Below, piece after piece: positions 24,701-37,110 of a DNA stretch of 64,000 nt. Both the position numbers and the translations under genes were made by a program. The stretch is from Sphagnum magellanicum (lineage: Eukaryota > Streptophyta > Sphagnopsida > Sphagnales > Sphagnaceae): positions 8,555,958 through 8,619,957 of the forward strand of contig CM038913.1 of the NCBI GenBank assembly GCA_021904315.1, written 5' to 3'. Under the pieces are notes generated by a model that was given only the letters and a program-made list of their open reading frames with translations, was not told the DNA's origin and did no database searches. Each line of letters starts with the position of its first letter. Positions within the stretch are counted from its first letter, which is position 1.

Positions 24701-26282
24701 CCTTCTTCTTTTTTTGAATTTTTTTTAGCAAATAAGTTATTGTTTAAAAAAGGCACCACCTAGACCATAATCGAAGTTGATAATTCTTTGCAAGCCAATT
24801 TTATCAATATCCTTTTATTATAATAAGACAAGTTTTTTGGGGATTTAATTTCAGATCAAATTATATAATTTAAATGTAGTTTAATATATAGAATTTTATT
24901 TAATCATTCGAAGTTTTGAAACAAGAGAATTATTTATATTTTATTTGTAACATATTTAATTAGTTTTATACTACTAGTTGATTTATTTTGATAAAATTAT
25001 TTAAATTCACTATTGAATTTTTTTTTGGTTTTTTGTTTATCTTTTATAATTCACAAACCAAAAGCCAATATCCATAATATACCAAGAACCTACGAAACCA
25101 ATTTTTTTTCATTTACATGGAATGTACAAGAGTAATTTGCACAAGTAATATGTACATATCGTAATCCAAAACTAGAAAAAATAATATGTTGAAGATCCAT
25201 CCTAAAAACATAGGCTAGAAAAGCCAAGATTTAAAACTACGTCTATTGTGTAAATATGTATAGTGATGTCTTCAAAACCTCAAGCAAAAATAATAATGGA
25301 CATATCAACAATGTCTATTCCTCTAGATTTATCTTTTGAGCTCTTTCCCACAACCTTTTTAATACAACTTAATCTGAAACAACATCCCCCAAGCCTCTTG
25401 TCCTTGAAAAGATGAAGAAAAAACCTTTTTTTGGTTCTAAAATCTTTTAAACTCACAAGTTTGTGTATAAGCAAAATTTTGATATGAGGACCACACAACA
25501 TGCAATCGTACTCATCACAATTATGTTGCTTTATCTTGGATGAAATCTAAGCTTGGGTTTTAAGATGGACCATGCATTTGTAACCACATAAAGAACCACC
25601 ATCTCAATTGGTTAAATCATATGGCATTTTATGCATACATTTTTGGAGCAAAATACTTTAATTTTAATCACCAACTTCCTAACAACTTGCACCTAAAAAT
25701 GTGAGCCTTAAGTACCAATTCTATAAGCAAATTATAAAAGCAACCAAAAAGTTCATACACAATACCTCAAAGATTATGGCAAAGTTTTTCCCTTCTACCT
25801 TTTTGATGTGCACTGTGCTGAGCCTATCAACAATTGCATCATTAGGTATAGGGATTACAAACACACTTGAAAAATTCGTCATAAACTATTGTTCCCCAAA
25901 ATTGCATTTATGATAATTTTGACCAAAAGTAAGTTGTAACAACTTTGCAAATGTTATACATGTTTACCAATTGCACATACTATGCATAAAAGTTAAGGTA
26001 AAAAAAAAACCTTGTGTATCACCAACTTTTAACCCATCTGCCACAACCAAGATAAAGGTTTTTATTGACTTGCCATATATCCCTATGACAACCATTTCTA
26101 TGGTTCTGAATTTTTGCAAATTTGACTTTTGCATGAAAGTGGGATGGAATGAATGGCAACAAAATGCAAGCTAACTAGGAATGGTTCAATTAGTTTTATT
26201 ATTATTGTTGTTTCAACTTATGTACAACCCAACATTGAGTTGTGAAAAGAAAGTAATGACAAAAGGGTGAAAAACATGATCA
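24701..26282. other. AT-rich DNA, nothing recognised
   Basis: Upstream of the Helitron N-terminal remains. Frames at 25280-25501 (-), 25701-25913 (+) and 25971-26174 (+) show no known motif. No Helitron 5' terminus could be fixed. Confidence 0.35.
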
Positions 26283-26910
26283 AAGGAACTAGGGACACCA
26301 AGGTAAAAGTCCTTTTCCAAGGATTGCACAATGACACAAGGAGACACTTGTCATTTTTATGTTGGTTTATAACTTTAAATTTTGTATTTTGGGTACCCTG
26401 TTTAACATTGCATTTTTTGTATAAATAAATTTTGATATATCATGTATATTATGCATTCATGCCTTTTATCACATAAATATGAGCAACTTTTGTTAAAGGC
26501 ACATTTCAAAATCCATAATTTTCAAGGTCAAAAACACTTTTGAACCAAATGTGCCCAAATGGGTTATATAAAAAAATTCATCAATTCAAGTCCTTTTGCC
26601 CTTATAATCATCAATGTTAAAATCTTGTCCAATTTTCAAAAGGAATGGTGTACGATTAGTAGAAAAAAAGATGTTGAAAAAAACAAGGATTGTCCATTTT
26701 CAAAGTTGAGTGCTTTTATGCAAAAACATTTTTGATTTATATTAAACTTTGAGCATGTAAACTTTGTAATTAATGAAAAATATTCCATAAATTTTATAAC
26801 AATCCAAATTATTATGCTTCATTTTTATCTTTCAAACATACAAAAATGCAATTTTAAGGAGTGTCCATTCACTTCAGTGGCTCCTTTGACTATGTTTTTA
26901 CCCAACAATT
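26283..26910 (+). repeat. Direct dispersed repeat of 0.65 kb, copy 2 (partner 7718-8370)
   Basis: Same order of shared tracts as given for 7718-8370. It ends at TATGTTTTTACCCA like copy 1. Confidence 0.65.
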
Positions 26911-28070
26911 GAACCAACTATTAAAGTGATTATAAGATATTCTGATGCATTTGTGAAACATAGTGTATACATTTAAAATCATTGTTAGCCACATTGTAAG
27001 ATCCATACTAACTCACTATGTACCTTTCAAATACAACACCTAACATCTTTTATTACATGTTAATTATCCCCACAACAAACACTAATGCTATTCTTTTCTT
27101 ATTGGGGCCTTGAACAAGTTCAGCCATAAATTTCAAAAGAAAAAACAAAGAATAAATTGCTTGCTATCTACTAAAATTCAATTATGCCCAAATGAACAAA
27201 AGATATTAAAAGATGAAAAATTAAGCATTAACTAAGTATAGAAGTTAGTTATCAAACACCTTGAATCAGATCACTAAATTAGGTAGACATACCTTTTTGT
27301 TTTCCCAATTGCCAATTTCATCAATTGTGTCAATTGTTTTCTATCCAAGATGCCTCTTCATTATGTGAACTTGTGCACTAAGCTCAAAAGTTATCTTGAT
27401 GGTTCAACATCCCTTTCCACATGTAGAAGCCCTTCCTATATTGTAAAATCAATGGCCTCGTTGACTACTTCTTAAAGTCATTAAAACACATATTCAACTC
27501 CCAAAGGTCACAAGATATTTAACTACTTGAACACATTTTTTATCTCTATTAAAAACATAGCTCTCATTCAACTTGATAACTCCATTAATTTAACCAAAGA
27601 AACCATTGAAAATACATGAACACATTGAAAACTTGCAAGTACTTAAGCCTAAAGGTGGTGCCTAAGCTTTAGAATCAAGAAGATGGCTTGGTTCATCACT
27701 GACAATAATATCTACTCCCTTGTCATATCTTGCAATGACATTGACCAATTGTTTATGCAATTTTGGACTAGGCCTCAAAGCAACAATCTTTAATTTAAAA
27801 TATTACTTGCAAATTTCCCAAATATATAGAAGCATTCTCAATCAATTCACAAGCCATCTTCTAGGTGGTCTCATTAATAGATAATTGAAGAGGTCAAATT
27901 GATTAAAATAAGAGAAAAGACCCAAGTGAGTAGTAACCCATGCATTTCAATTATAGTGAAAATGTGTGTTCATTAGAGCTTGATTCATTTCTTGAGCTTT
28001 TGTAATCCATGGGAAATAAAATAACTTAATATGTTGTTCTTGGACCCACTTCAAGCTTTGGAAAATTCCA
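26911..28070. other. AT-rich DNA, nothing recognised
   Basis: Lies between repeat copy 2 and the resumption of Helitron coding at 28.08 kb. Confidence 0.35.
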
Positions 28071-28080
28071 AAATTTTGTT

Positions 28081-29930
28081 ATGTCATTTCACTCATCTAA
28101 CAAGCCACCACTCAATAATGTTTTTTCAAATGAAAAAATTGAAAACAAATATCACCAAATATTTAACAACAAATCAATCTCTTCTTCAAATGAAATTCAC
28201 ATTACACAAATACATCAATGTAAACAAGAATGCAAGAAAAAACACCAACAAATTTGTCAATTTCAGTATCCTAAACTTGCAATGAAGTGTACAAAAACAT
28301 TGTTACTTTTAAATGAAAAAAATCATATTTTGTAATTACATGATGTAGAAATTCAGATTTATAATAAACTTATGAACATGGGTTTAGGCACAAAAATCTC
28401 ATTTCATGACTTCTTTGTAGAATTTAAACAAATAGATGAAATTTATTTGCATTGCAATGTACATTATGTAAACCAACATTATTTTAAAAACATAAACCAA
28501 ATGATATATGTACAATTGTATTTAACATACATGTTGGGCTTCTATGGGAAGCAAATACAAATGCATAATTCACTTTAGATTGATATTTTGATGTTGCTTA
28601 TTGCACTTTTCACTTAACAAAAGTAAATAAATTTGTTACACGAAAAAATAATATATATTACATGTATTATTATAAATGTAATATTGAACAAACTAAAGCA
28701 TGTAAACAAATAAAAAAGTGAAGAAATGCATTTCTTAATGCATAATAAATGTTGATTCGACAAGTAGTATACATCATTATTCATCACACTTTATCATTCA
28801 ATTTGTATTTCCAAGGTAATTAAGGAATGTGAATCATGAAGGGCCATCATTATTAGGAATAAATTTAATTTTTTTTAAAAATTCCAAAATAAACTTCAAG
28901 CCATATGTTAAAACATACAATGAATAAATATAAGAAAAAAAAATTATAGTTGTGAAAACATTTAAAGGAAAGGGCCCAAGAAAATGATTTGGCCATTTTT
29001 GGTTTTTTAACCATTTTTTGAAGTGGTACCACCAAATGATGAGTTTACCCAATGGCAAACAAAAGTTCATTATAGATAATATCTTAAACAAAAAAAAAAC
29101 ACTTATCAAAACCTTTACATCTTTTTCTAACAAGAGGTGCATGCATAAGGAAAATATTCATGTTCATGTGTATCATACAAAACATGCTACAATATTATAT
29201 CATATAAATGTCAAATGTTAACCCTTTAAAATCCAAAAATATGAAATTAACACATATATACATGGTAAATTGCATTCAACATCAATGGTACAACAATACA
29301 TTTTACATTGGCCATTCCATTAAACAAAAATTACATTGAACTCAAAGCATTAAGTGATGAAAAATGTTACCTTTTAATAAAAACACGTAATCAATTACAA
29401 ATGTTAATAATAATGGAAATATCTTTAGTAAGTAATAGAATGTTAACATTCATTGATTGTAAATTAGGTGATACAAAACAAACACCCAAGGAATTTATGG
29501 GTGGCCTTGATGTTATAATGACAAGTGATTTTTACCAAGGTTCACCAATCCAAGAATCATTGATTTCCAAATCAAGAACTAATGGACTTAATATTTTTGG
29601 AACAAATTTTTGGCAAGAAAACAAAAAACATTATGAACTAAAGAAGCCATGTGCCAAAATGTTCTTGAATTCATTAACATTTTAAATAGGTTTTGAATAA
29701 CATCATAGACTTATGAAGATATCAATTTTATTAACAAAATTTATTTGAAATCACCACCAATAGATAATGATTTGCCACATTTATTTTACACAAATGCAAA
29801 AATAATTGAACATAACAAAACCATATTTCAAAACACATCTATGGGTCAAACATCCACATTTCATGAAAAATAAATTCACGTAAAAACATGTCATTTTCAT
29901 TTCAAATTGCCAATGATATTTAATTAGGTA
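28081..29930 (+). pseudogene. Helentron-like Helitron, PIF1-type helicase part
   Basis: Plus-strand frames give Helitron landmarks in order. The segment after the Rep HUH motif comes first (SNEKIENKYHQIFNNKS), followed by HQQICQFQYPKLAMKCT (the Cys/His-Pro block preceding the helicase) at 28081-28335. A 68-codon frame at 28372-28578 starts with ISFHDFFVEF. A decayed Walker A region follows near 29.1 kb, then NINGTTIH near 29.28 kb. The best frame, 29308-29685 (125 codons), contains LQMLIIMEISLVSNRMLTFI (Walker B, with the usual Asp of DE replaced by Met) and FMGGLDVIMTSDFYQGSP (helicase motif III). Coding continues in another frame (EDINFINKIYLKSPP) to about 29.93 kb, where it is cut off. Frameshifts, stops and the Walker changes make it non-functional. 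Confidence 0.8.
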
Positions 29931-30584
29931 AACTATGTAATTAATCTAGCTATTAAGCTAGGTAGTAGGTAGTAAGTACTTAGTAGGTCATATGTATTTG
30001 GGTTAAATATAGGTACTTTGTCATGTTGATTTCTGATTTTTAAAATTTATTTATTTAATTAGGTAGGCAATGTAATTTATTTATTGAATAGGCTAACTAA
30101 GTAGTAGGGTTAATCTATGATCCATTTATAAATCTCATATATGATTAAGTTATATATCATATATTTAAAATAAATTTTGCTGATACAATTTTGATATATA
30201 ATATAACTTTAAAAATCAAATAGAGGTTTGAGATGCAAAAATATATATTTTTTTTCATAAAATTTTTTATCATTATTTTAAGTAAACCTTAATATATTAT
30301 AAGTGTTAAAGTTTTTAAAAAATATTTCCATTAAGTCACTTAATTATATGGCATTAATTAATATTTTAAAAAATTAAATCTAATTTTAGATTAATCTCTT
30401 ACATCAGAAATACTATGATTAATATAAAATATTATATTATATTTATATTATAATTTATTTATATCCATATATAAATTTTATATGTGAATAAATTATATAT
30501 CACACAATTAAATTAAATTAAAGTCTATTGTCAAAATTTTGATATAAAAAAAATGGTATAATATAATTTTTAGAATCAAATGAA

Positions 30585-30622
<38 letters not shown>

Positions 30623-31610
30623 ATTTTTTATCCTATTATCCACAAATTTCCATTTATAAATCATATGCTTGAATTCATTTTTTCCAAGGAATGATCATTG
30701 AAATGATATTCAATAACAAAATTCAAGTATTTTTCTTTTCAATTTAGTTTTTATTTCTGAAAAAAACCTATGTAGCTATGTACATTATTGGAAAAAAATT
30801 AAAATTAAACTTAAAATCTTGTCATCTGGACAAAATATGAATAAAATATCAAATATCAAAAATGATGTTTTGTGTAATGTTTTGAATCAAGTAATGTTAA
30901 TAGAATGCACATTAGTATATTGTCATAAAAAGTGAGGTGGTTTAGTGGTAAAGGAGTTGATATCCATCCTTAGGGTTCAAGTATCAATTTTTTAAAATGA
31001 CATGGGTTGTGGTCAATGGTGGTAAATTGACCAAATATTTCCAACCTACATACCCTACTAGGTGGATTAGGTGGCTTACCTATAACTTAAACCAAGCTTT
31101 TGGCCTAGCCTAAGTAATGACATGTGTTAACAACTTATAAGTTGAAATTAATGAATTATCAATAATATAATATATATATAGAAATGACAATTTTATTTTA
31201 AATATTTATATAAATAATGTGATTGCATTGTTTTGTTGTAAAAGCAGTCACAAAACAACAATGCCACATAAGTTAATTTGAACGGATGAAATGTTCATGT
31301 CAATCACATCTTCATGCGATTGCCATTACAACTTGGTGCCACATATTATTCCACATATTGTCTTTTGTGATTGAAATTCTATGCAATTTGTTTAAGGTGA
31401 TTGGAATAAATTATAGTCACATGTGGCATTTACAATTGAAAAATAGTTGAAAAAATTAGTCATTAATATGCAAATTCCTTGTAATGCTACATTTCTGGTT
31501 TTTTACCAAAATAAGTATGCATAATTACATACACATGTGAAAAATCACTACCACGTGATAATTATTATGATTTGATTTATTCAATATATTTCACTTAAAT
31601 TTATTTCATT
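29931..31610. mobile_element. Insertion interrupting the Helitron helicase
   Basis: Helicase coding stops near 29.93 kb and the next helicase block resumes near 31.63 kb, with only a short stretch of protein missing. The intervening DNA is AT-rich and has TAGG-type repeats at its left edge, a (TA)n run at 30593-30617, a tRNA-like segment at 30936-30990, and a right part homologous to 12350-12645. Those features match the CACTA-like elements elsewhere in the window. Right end tentatively 31490 (CATTACAAGGAATTT read inward). No left terminus or TSD could be identified. Confidence 0.5.
30936..30990 (+). repeat. tRNA-like segment (A/B-box-like)
   Basis: GTTTAGTGGTAAAGGAG resembles an A box/D-loop region and AGGGTTCAAGTATC resembles a B box about 28 bases later. 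The same arrangement, beginning GTGAGGTGGTTT, occurs at 45492. No complete cloverleaf. Confidence 0.45.
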
Positions 31611-31619
31611 TAGATTTTG

Positions 31620-32630
31620 TATTTGGAAGATTGCAAAAACAAAATCCTTCAGTTTTGTGCTCAAAAAGTGGTACCTTGATTGTGAATATGCCTTAAGACA
31701 CATCATACATTGTGCACAAGGTTTGACTTTTAATTGTCTAACATTTGATCCATTTGGTGTAACAAAACATAGCTTAACATACTTAATGTTACTTCATATT
31801 TGTTCAAACAACACTTAAATTTATTTTTCCCATTATCAAACAATATTTTTGATTTAGATTCCATCATTCAACAAGAAAGGTTATGTTTCAAAACAACAAC
31901 ACAATATAAATTAACAATTCATGACTTGGAATCTTATTGAAAAAATATATACTCATACAATCCCTTAACACTCGTTTCTTAAATTTAAATTTCCAAAACA
32001 TCCTTGTAGATCAAAACCTATTTGCATCACATATTTTATGTTTAAATGAAATATAAGAATACAAAATGTTTGTACATACAAAGAAATTCACAACACCATA
32101 TTAAATAGCAAATTTAATATCTTATCAAATGTTACAATCGACATGGAACAATGATATTTTACAATGAAATGGTTTCTTTTGTCAAATACAACTTCAATAG
32201 CATATTCAAATGTAAAATTCATTGTTGCAACCTTCAATGAAAATACACAAGGGGCTATAAATTTAATTACAATTTATGCAAAAATGCAAGTACCTTATTT
32301 CATTTCCATTTTAAGAACTATTTCTAAAAAATACCTACGGACTGTCCAACTACAATAATTGACAATTTTAATATAGACATGTTAACAAACACATTACAAT
32401 AAATGGAGCTACAAAATTTTATGAATAAATATTGTTCACAACTTGGTTTCATTTGTCAACTACTATTTATAACACTCAAATTGATCAGATATGGACCAAT
32501 ACACTAATACAACAACGCTATTTTGGATCAACTGAAGCTTGTTGGACAAATCATAAACCCATACACATTGCATTTAAATTACTAGACTATGCCTCAAAAT
32601 TTACCCTCCCAAAGAATACAACATGACATC
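31620..32630 (+). pseudogene. Helentron-like Helitron, C-terminal helicase and EEP endonuclease domain
   Basis: From about 31.65 kb the plus strand reads AQGLTFNCLTFDPFGVTKHS, the conserved C-terminal PIF1 block, then through a linker with LIQSLNTR near 31.96 kb. Frame 32164-32358 (KFIVATFNENTQGAINLITI) and frame 32432-32626 (NTQIDQIWTN, then CWTNHKPIHIAFKL) fit an endonuclease/exonuclease/phosphatase (EEP, AP-endonuclease-like) fold. The second frame includes the family's terminal histidine block. EEP domains fused behind the helicase are a known hallmark of Helentron/Helitron2-type elements and are absent from canonical plant Helitrons. The linker between the frames has stops. The 3' terminus and hairpin were not located. 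Confidence 0.75.
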
Positions 32631-32879
32631 TGTCACATCCATAATTATTTGAAAATGTATTATCAAGCTTCAAATTTGAAAATAATACTTACAAATAAGT
32701 AATAAACAACACATAATTTAATTTTAAAATACCAATCAAGCAATAAATCGTAAATATCCCAAAACTCATTCATTCAATGGGCAAGGCCTGCGTGTCAGGA
32801 TGGCTTGTTTTGTATCTGTCAAAAAATAAGAATAAAAACCCAACCAGAGCAGGACAACTGGGATGGAATGTGAACAATG

Positions 32880-33100
32880 TATGTAACAAAAATCGTAAAG
32901 TTCAAAGCAAGATGGGTGAATTCAGCGACATTAGGCTTGTTCTGGACTATCTTGGACAGGTAATAGGCTTTGCAAAAGGAGAAGGGGGTAAGACAAGGAG
33001 GTTCATCAATGGCTTGGCAAAGGCCATGATGAATGGGTGAAGTAATGGGACGGTTTTGAACTTTAAGGATGTGTACAGGTTCCACAATTTCAGAGACTTA
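32880..33100 (+). repeat. Dispersed repeat 'block P', copy B (part 1)
   Basis: Inverted partner of 1725-1935 (shared strings given there). A frame at 32777-33040 (87 codons) covers it; no family is recognised. Confidence 0.5.
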
Positions 33101-34689
33101 TTGCATTATTGATTGGAAAGCACACATGACATACTTAGCCTGCTGCAGATAGCAAACTTCAATAATGTTCCATGTTGGTGGGTAAGGAAAGGGGGTGAAA
33201 TAGTTATAAGGATAAGAGATAGTTATTAGGAAAGGAGTGACATACTTATAATGATAAGATGTAATTATTACGAAGGAAGTGGGATAATTAAGCTTGAAAA
33301 TGAGGTAATTACATTTGAAAATGTCTCTGGAATTGTTTAGGGACAATCATACAAGATAATGTAAAATCAATAAGGAACTTACGCAAAATTATAAAAAACC
33401 ACCCATGTACCAGTTTCTCAAAATTCTCGTTACTGGAATATATGTGCCCTTATGTGTTTTAGTAAAGGCATGAATATAGTAAAATGACCTTTTACACTAT
33501 ATTTTGATTTATGTGTAGCAGTCAAATAGCGTAAAACTCGGTTTGGGCATGTAAAATTGCCCTGCATACAGTGCCCACTCCCCTCCAAGAGGGCCTGTAA
33601 AATGAAATAGATGGTTTTCATTAGCCAACTACAATGATTGGCCCAGGTGGTGATATCAAACTAGTCTCTGATTTTATCGTGTAGACTTTTTTATATTATG
33701 GGGATGATGGAAAACTAACACTGTGTGTTGGATGTGGCAAACACTAATGGAGGCTCACATATGGAGCATGGGTGGGGGATCTGTCCCTTTTCTTTTTGAC
33801 AAAGATTTGTCAAAACCATACACACACCTCACAAAAAATTCAAATATTTTGTTGCAAATTCCCCTTTTTATTACAAGAATTGTCAGTTTTTGCCAAATGT
33901 TTTTCCTTTGGGGGAGGGTGTCATCACATTTCTCTCTACTAGTTACTATTTAAAACGATCCTTTACAAACATGTCACCAATTAAGGCCAAATCTGTTTTG
34001 GGTTGCTTGTCACTATGACTACATCACAAAATCGAAAGAGAAGACCGATGGAGATGCTCTAATTTCCACTTAAGATCGTTCAATTCCAAAAATTGGTAAA
34101 GTTCAGTCCAGAAACTGACTTATAATTTTAAAAGAACTTGAAAAATAATTCAACACCAAGAGGTTATCTGAATGAAATTGTTATTAATTCTAAACCCAGA
34201 AAAAAGAGTGGACACAAAGTTCGAATGGACATTGAATGGAGGTAATGTGCAGTGGGTACAAACAGTATGGAGCAAATTTTCAGGATCTGGTTTTCTCAAA
34301 TTGTAGTCTATATTGTTGATAAGTTTGACTAAAAATGCTTTGTTTATATTAGAGGGATAATAGGTATCTTTGTTCATACATTACTAGAAAGCTTTGTTGT
34401 TCCACAAGCAAAATCTAAATGTGTTGCAGCATATCTTACCATTTAAAGAGGATACCCTAACATATGTCCTCACTCATTTTTGCACAAAATGAGCTTAAGT
34501 TTTCAAATGGTTGAGATCAGAATTTTTAGGGCATATTTTTGGAGTTGTATTTTATACACATGATGGGTGAATAGGGAGTGACTTTCTTTTTTTAAATCTT
34601 TCACTGTTGAATGATATACTAGACTCTGGAATGTTGGTAGTTGTTGAGTATCCAAACTAAATCCTGTGTGATGTCAAAAACAACATAGA
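33101..34689. other. Intergenic DNA, nothing recognised
   Basis: Includes short GATAAG/GTTATAAGG-rich repeats near 33190-33260. No gene seen. Confidence 0.4.
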
Positions 34690-34910
34690 ATTGTGCAAGT
34701 TGAGATATCTCATTTGCAGTCACATTGCTTTTGCCACAACCTCATTGGACACAAAATCAGTATTATTGAAGAGAAATATCTAAATCACCACCACATCTTA
34801 AAACCCAAAAAATTAATGAATGAGAAATATGGCCTGTGGACCTGGCCTACTACCCTGGAGTCCAAACTCAATAAATTAGGGAGGTGGAAAGAAGGGATTA
34901 CAGATATTCC
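34690..34910 (+). repeat. Dispersed repeat 'block P', copy B (part 2)
   Basis: Collinear inverted partner of about 1130-1335. A 74-codon frame (34693-34917) and the copy A frame share LQSHCFC and an I-EEK segment, so the frame itself may be a remnant of a coding exon or element ORF. Confidence 0.45.
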
Positions 34911-34951
34911 GCTATAATCCATCTTGGTGAGACTCCTAAAATCCATTAAAG

Positions 34952-35095
34952 ATCAAAGCCCAATTTCATGATCCTGGACAGAGCAAAGAAAAGTAGAGAA
35001 ATAGCACTTGGCCCACACAATTCCACACCAATATATACCTTTTTGGCTGTCATCAAAATATGTTCCCAATTAAGACAAGAACAATAGGAGGAGCT
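34952..35095 (+). repeat. Direct repeat, copy 1 (partner 36519-36700)
   Basis: Begins GATCAAAGCCCAATTTCATG, identical in both copies, then shares AGAGCAAA-AA, CCACACCAATA, and GCTGTCATCAAAATAT with CAATTA/CGATTAGGA. It may flank an inserted 1.4-kb segment. Confidence 0.6.
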
Positions 35096-35396
35096 AATGA
35101 CATGTGAAATAATTAAGTTCAATTCCTGAGAGAATCTAACTTTCCCAGGAAAATGCCAGTGTTGGGCAAGTACCAAGCTGGAACACTGGTATATGATGGT
35201 CCCCACTACAGTCCTGGTATCAAAGAATTGACAATATTGGTATGACCTGGGGCAATATGAACGAACCTCTGTACCAGTACTTGCATAGTATGGACATGAG
35301 GTAATACCTGCCTCACACTTGTACTTGCCTGGTACAAACTTGACGTAATACCAGTTTAATATCAAATGTATATCAGTGTCAATATAAGGTATTTAT

Positions 35397-36006
35397 CAGT
35401 GTTGTGTGTGTAAATGGTTTGGGACTTACACTCCATGTAAGTGTAAATCTCATAATGAAATTTATTTACACTCTGTGTAAGTGTCTAATCTCCATTTAGA
35501 TTTGTCTAAGTGTAAAACAATGTAAATTTTTTTAGGGGAAGGGGGATTTCATAAATTTTTGGTCATTAACAGGCTGATTTTTTTTTTCAACCTGCAAAAT
35601 AATTACATTAACACTCAAAGGGGAGGGCGGGCAAAGTCAGAAAACCATAGATCTTTGTGATAAATTGAGTTTCACCTTGTCTTTCATTTTTCCTTCACTG
35701 CTGCTACATACATTTTCATTGCTCCTACATGTACAACTACTATAATTAGTTAGAACCATATGCATTAAATGCTGAGTTTCAACATTTCATTCCCAGATTT
35801 AATAAAATTTCTGTACTTTATGAATACATTGAAAGAAGGGTTTGAGAGTGAAAATAGGCCCAAAAACAAGATGACTTTATGAATAACTTTAATATATACA
35901 CTTACCCACCCCAAAACATTTACACATGATTGTGTAAATGATCTAAACTTACACAGGATTTACCTATCATATAAACGGGCTATTGACACTTACACGCACA
36001 ACACTA
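35397..36006. mobile_element. hAT-like MITE candidate, about 610 bp
   Basis: The left end reads CAGTGTTGTGTGTGTAAATGG and the right end, read inward, TAGTGTTGTGCGTGTAAGTG. The subterminal parts are rich in TTTACAC/GTGTAAGT words in both orientations. The (C/T)AGTG terminus fits the hAT superfamily. The expected 8-bp target duplication is not clear (GTATTTAT versus ATATATAC). No transposase coding. Confidence 0.5.
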
Positions 36007-36518
36007 ATATATACAGTATGTCACATACCAGCCAAAATTAGTTTTGGACCTTAAAACCAACATCAGGCTGGTATAAAAGTTTTTTAATTGATCCCATGTA
36101 CAAGTACCAATTGGTATATGAAAGTTGAAAAAAGATCTAATATCACCATTCCAACCTGCATGAGGGAAAAGAGTTTGTAAGTGTGAATATTGTATGTAGC
36201 TAACCACCATGTGATACTTTGGGCCTCATCAAGTATAAAACCAAACAGTATATACTAGTTGCCAAACTTTCTTTGTTAACCAAGGTAACAAGTAACAACT
36301 CTCACATCATGGTTACTGAGGTGAATCAACTAGCTCCTCTTCTACCTACACAAAACATCAAAAACTATTTAATTAGATCATGATTTTCCTGGAATAAATA
36401 TTGTATTTCGTTAGAAATAGACTTCCTTCAAAAATTGAAACTTTGTCTTTTTTTCACAAAAACATCTCAATTTCTCCTTCTATAACTAAAAATTGTGTGA
36501 GAGTCTTAAAAAGAAATT

Positions 36519-36700
36519 GGGATCAAAGCCCAATTTCATGATTCCTGAAAGAGCAAAAAAGAAAAGAAAAGGGACAAGAACAAGTGCTCAGGTACTGTAC
36601 CTCCACACCAATAATTTAACCTCTTCAGCTGTCATCAAAATATTTTTTCCGATTAGGAAAACATTAAAATATTTTTCCAATTAGGAAAACAACACAATGA
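36519..36700 (+). repeat. Direct repeat, copy 2 (partner 34952-35095)
   Basis: Same 20-base start as copy 1. It includes a local duplication of TTTTTCC-ATTAGGAAAAC. Confidence 0.6.
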
Positions 36701-36934
36701 AGAACAAACAAAGTGACCTCCCCCCCCCCAAAACCCCCCAAAAACAAAAAACAAAACCAAATTTCAATTCTTCGAATTTTCAGGAAAAACAATTTCAGTC
36801 CTGACTGGATCCAGTCGAACACCCACTCGCTATTACAGAACAATCCAGACCCTTGGATGGGCGATGGGGATGCATGGGGGATTCCGGACCGTTGGGGTCG
36901 AGGGTTTCTCGTCTCGCACACTTTGGGCAGCACT

Positions 36935-37110
36935 GCGCAGAAATAAGGCCTCTGTGTTGCTCCCTTCCTTTCCTCTCTTCTTCTTCTTCTTCTTCTCTCG
37001 TCTTCTCTTCTTCTTCTTCTTCTTCTTCTCTCGTCTTCTCTTCTTCTTCTTCTTCAGTGCAGCGATCGTCTTCGTCTTCATTCTACAGAGCATCAGTGGA
37101 GTCTTGACCG
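36935..37110 (+). other. Putative 5'UTR exon 1 of PLATZ gene with (TTC)n tract
   Basis: Homology with the inverted copy begins near 36940. The exon holds a compound TTC/CTC microsatellite (36973-37063), then GTGCAGCGATCGTCTTCGTC and the donor at 37110|37111 (GACCG|GTAAGAG). Pyrimidine-rich 5' leaders are common in plant genes. Transcript start not determined and no clear TATA box found. Confidence 0.5.

Noticed and set aside
34946..35365. 139-codon minus-strand frame
   Set aside because: Cys/Tyr-rich with GGTAC/ATACC repeats beneath. Part of it is a direct repeat shared with 36.5 kb. No family motif.
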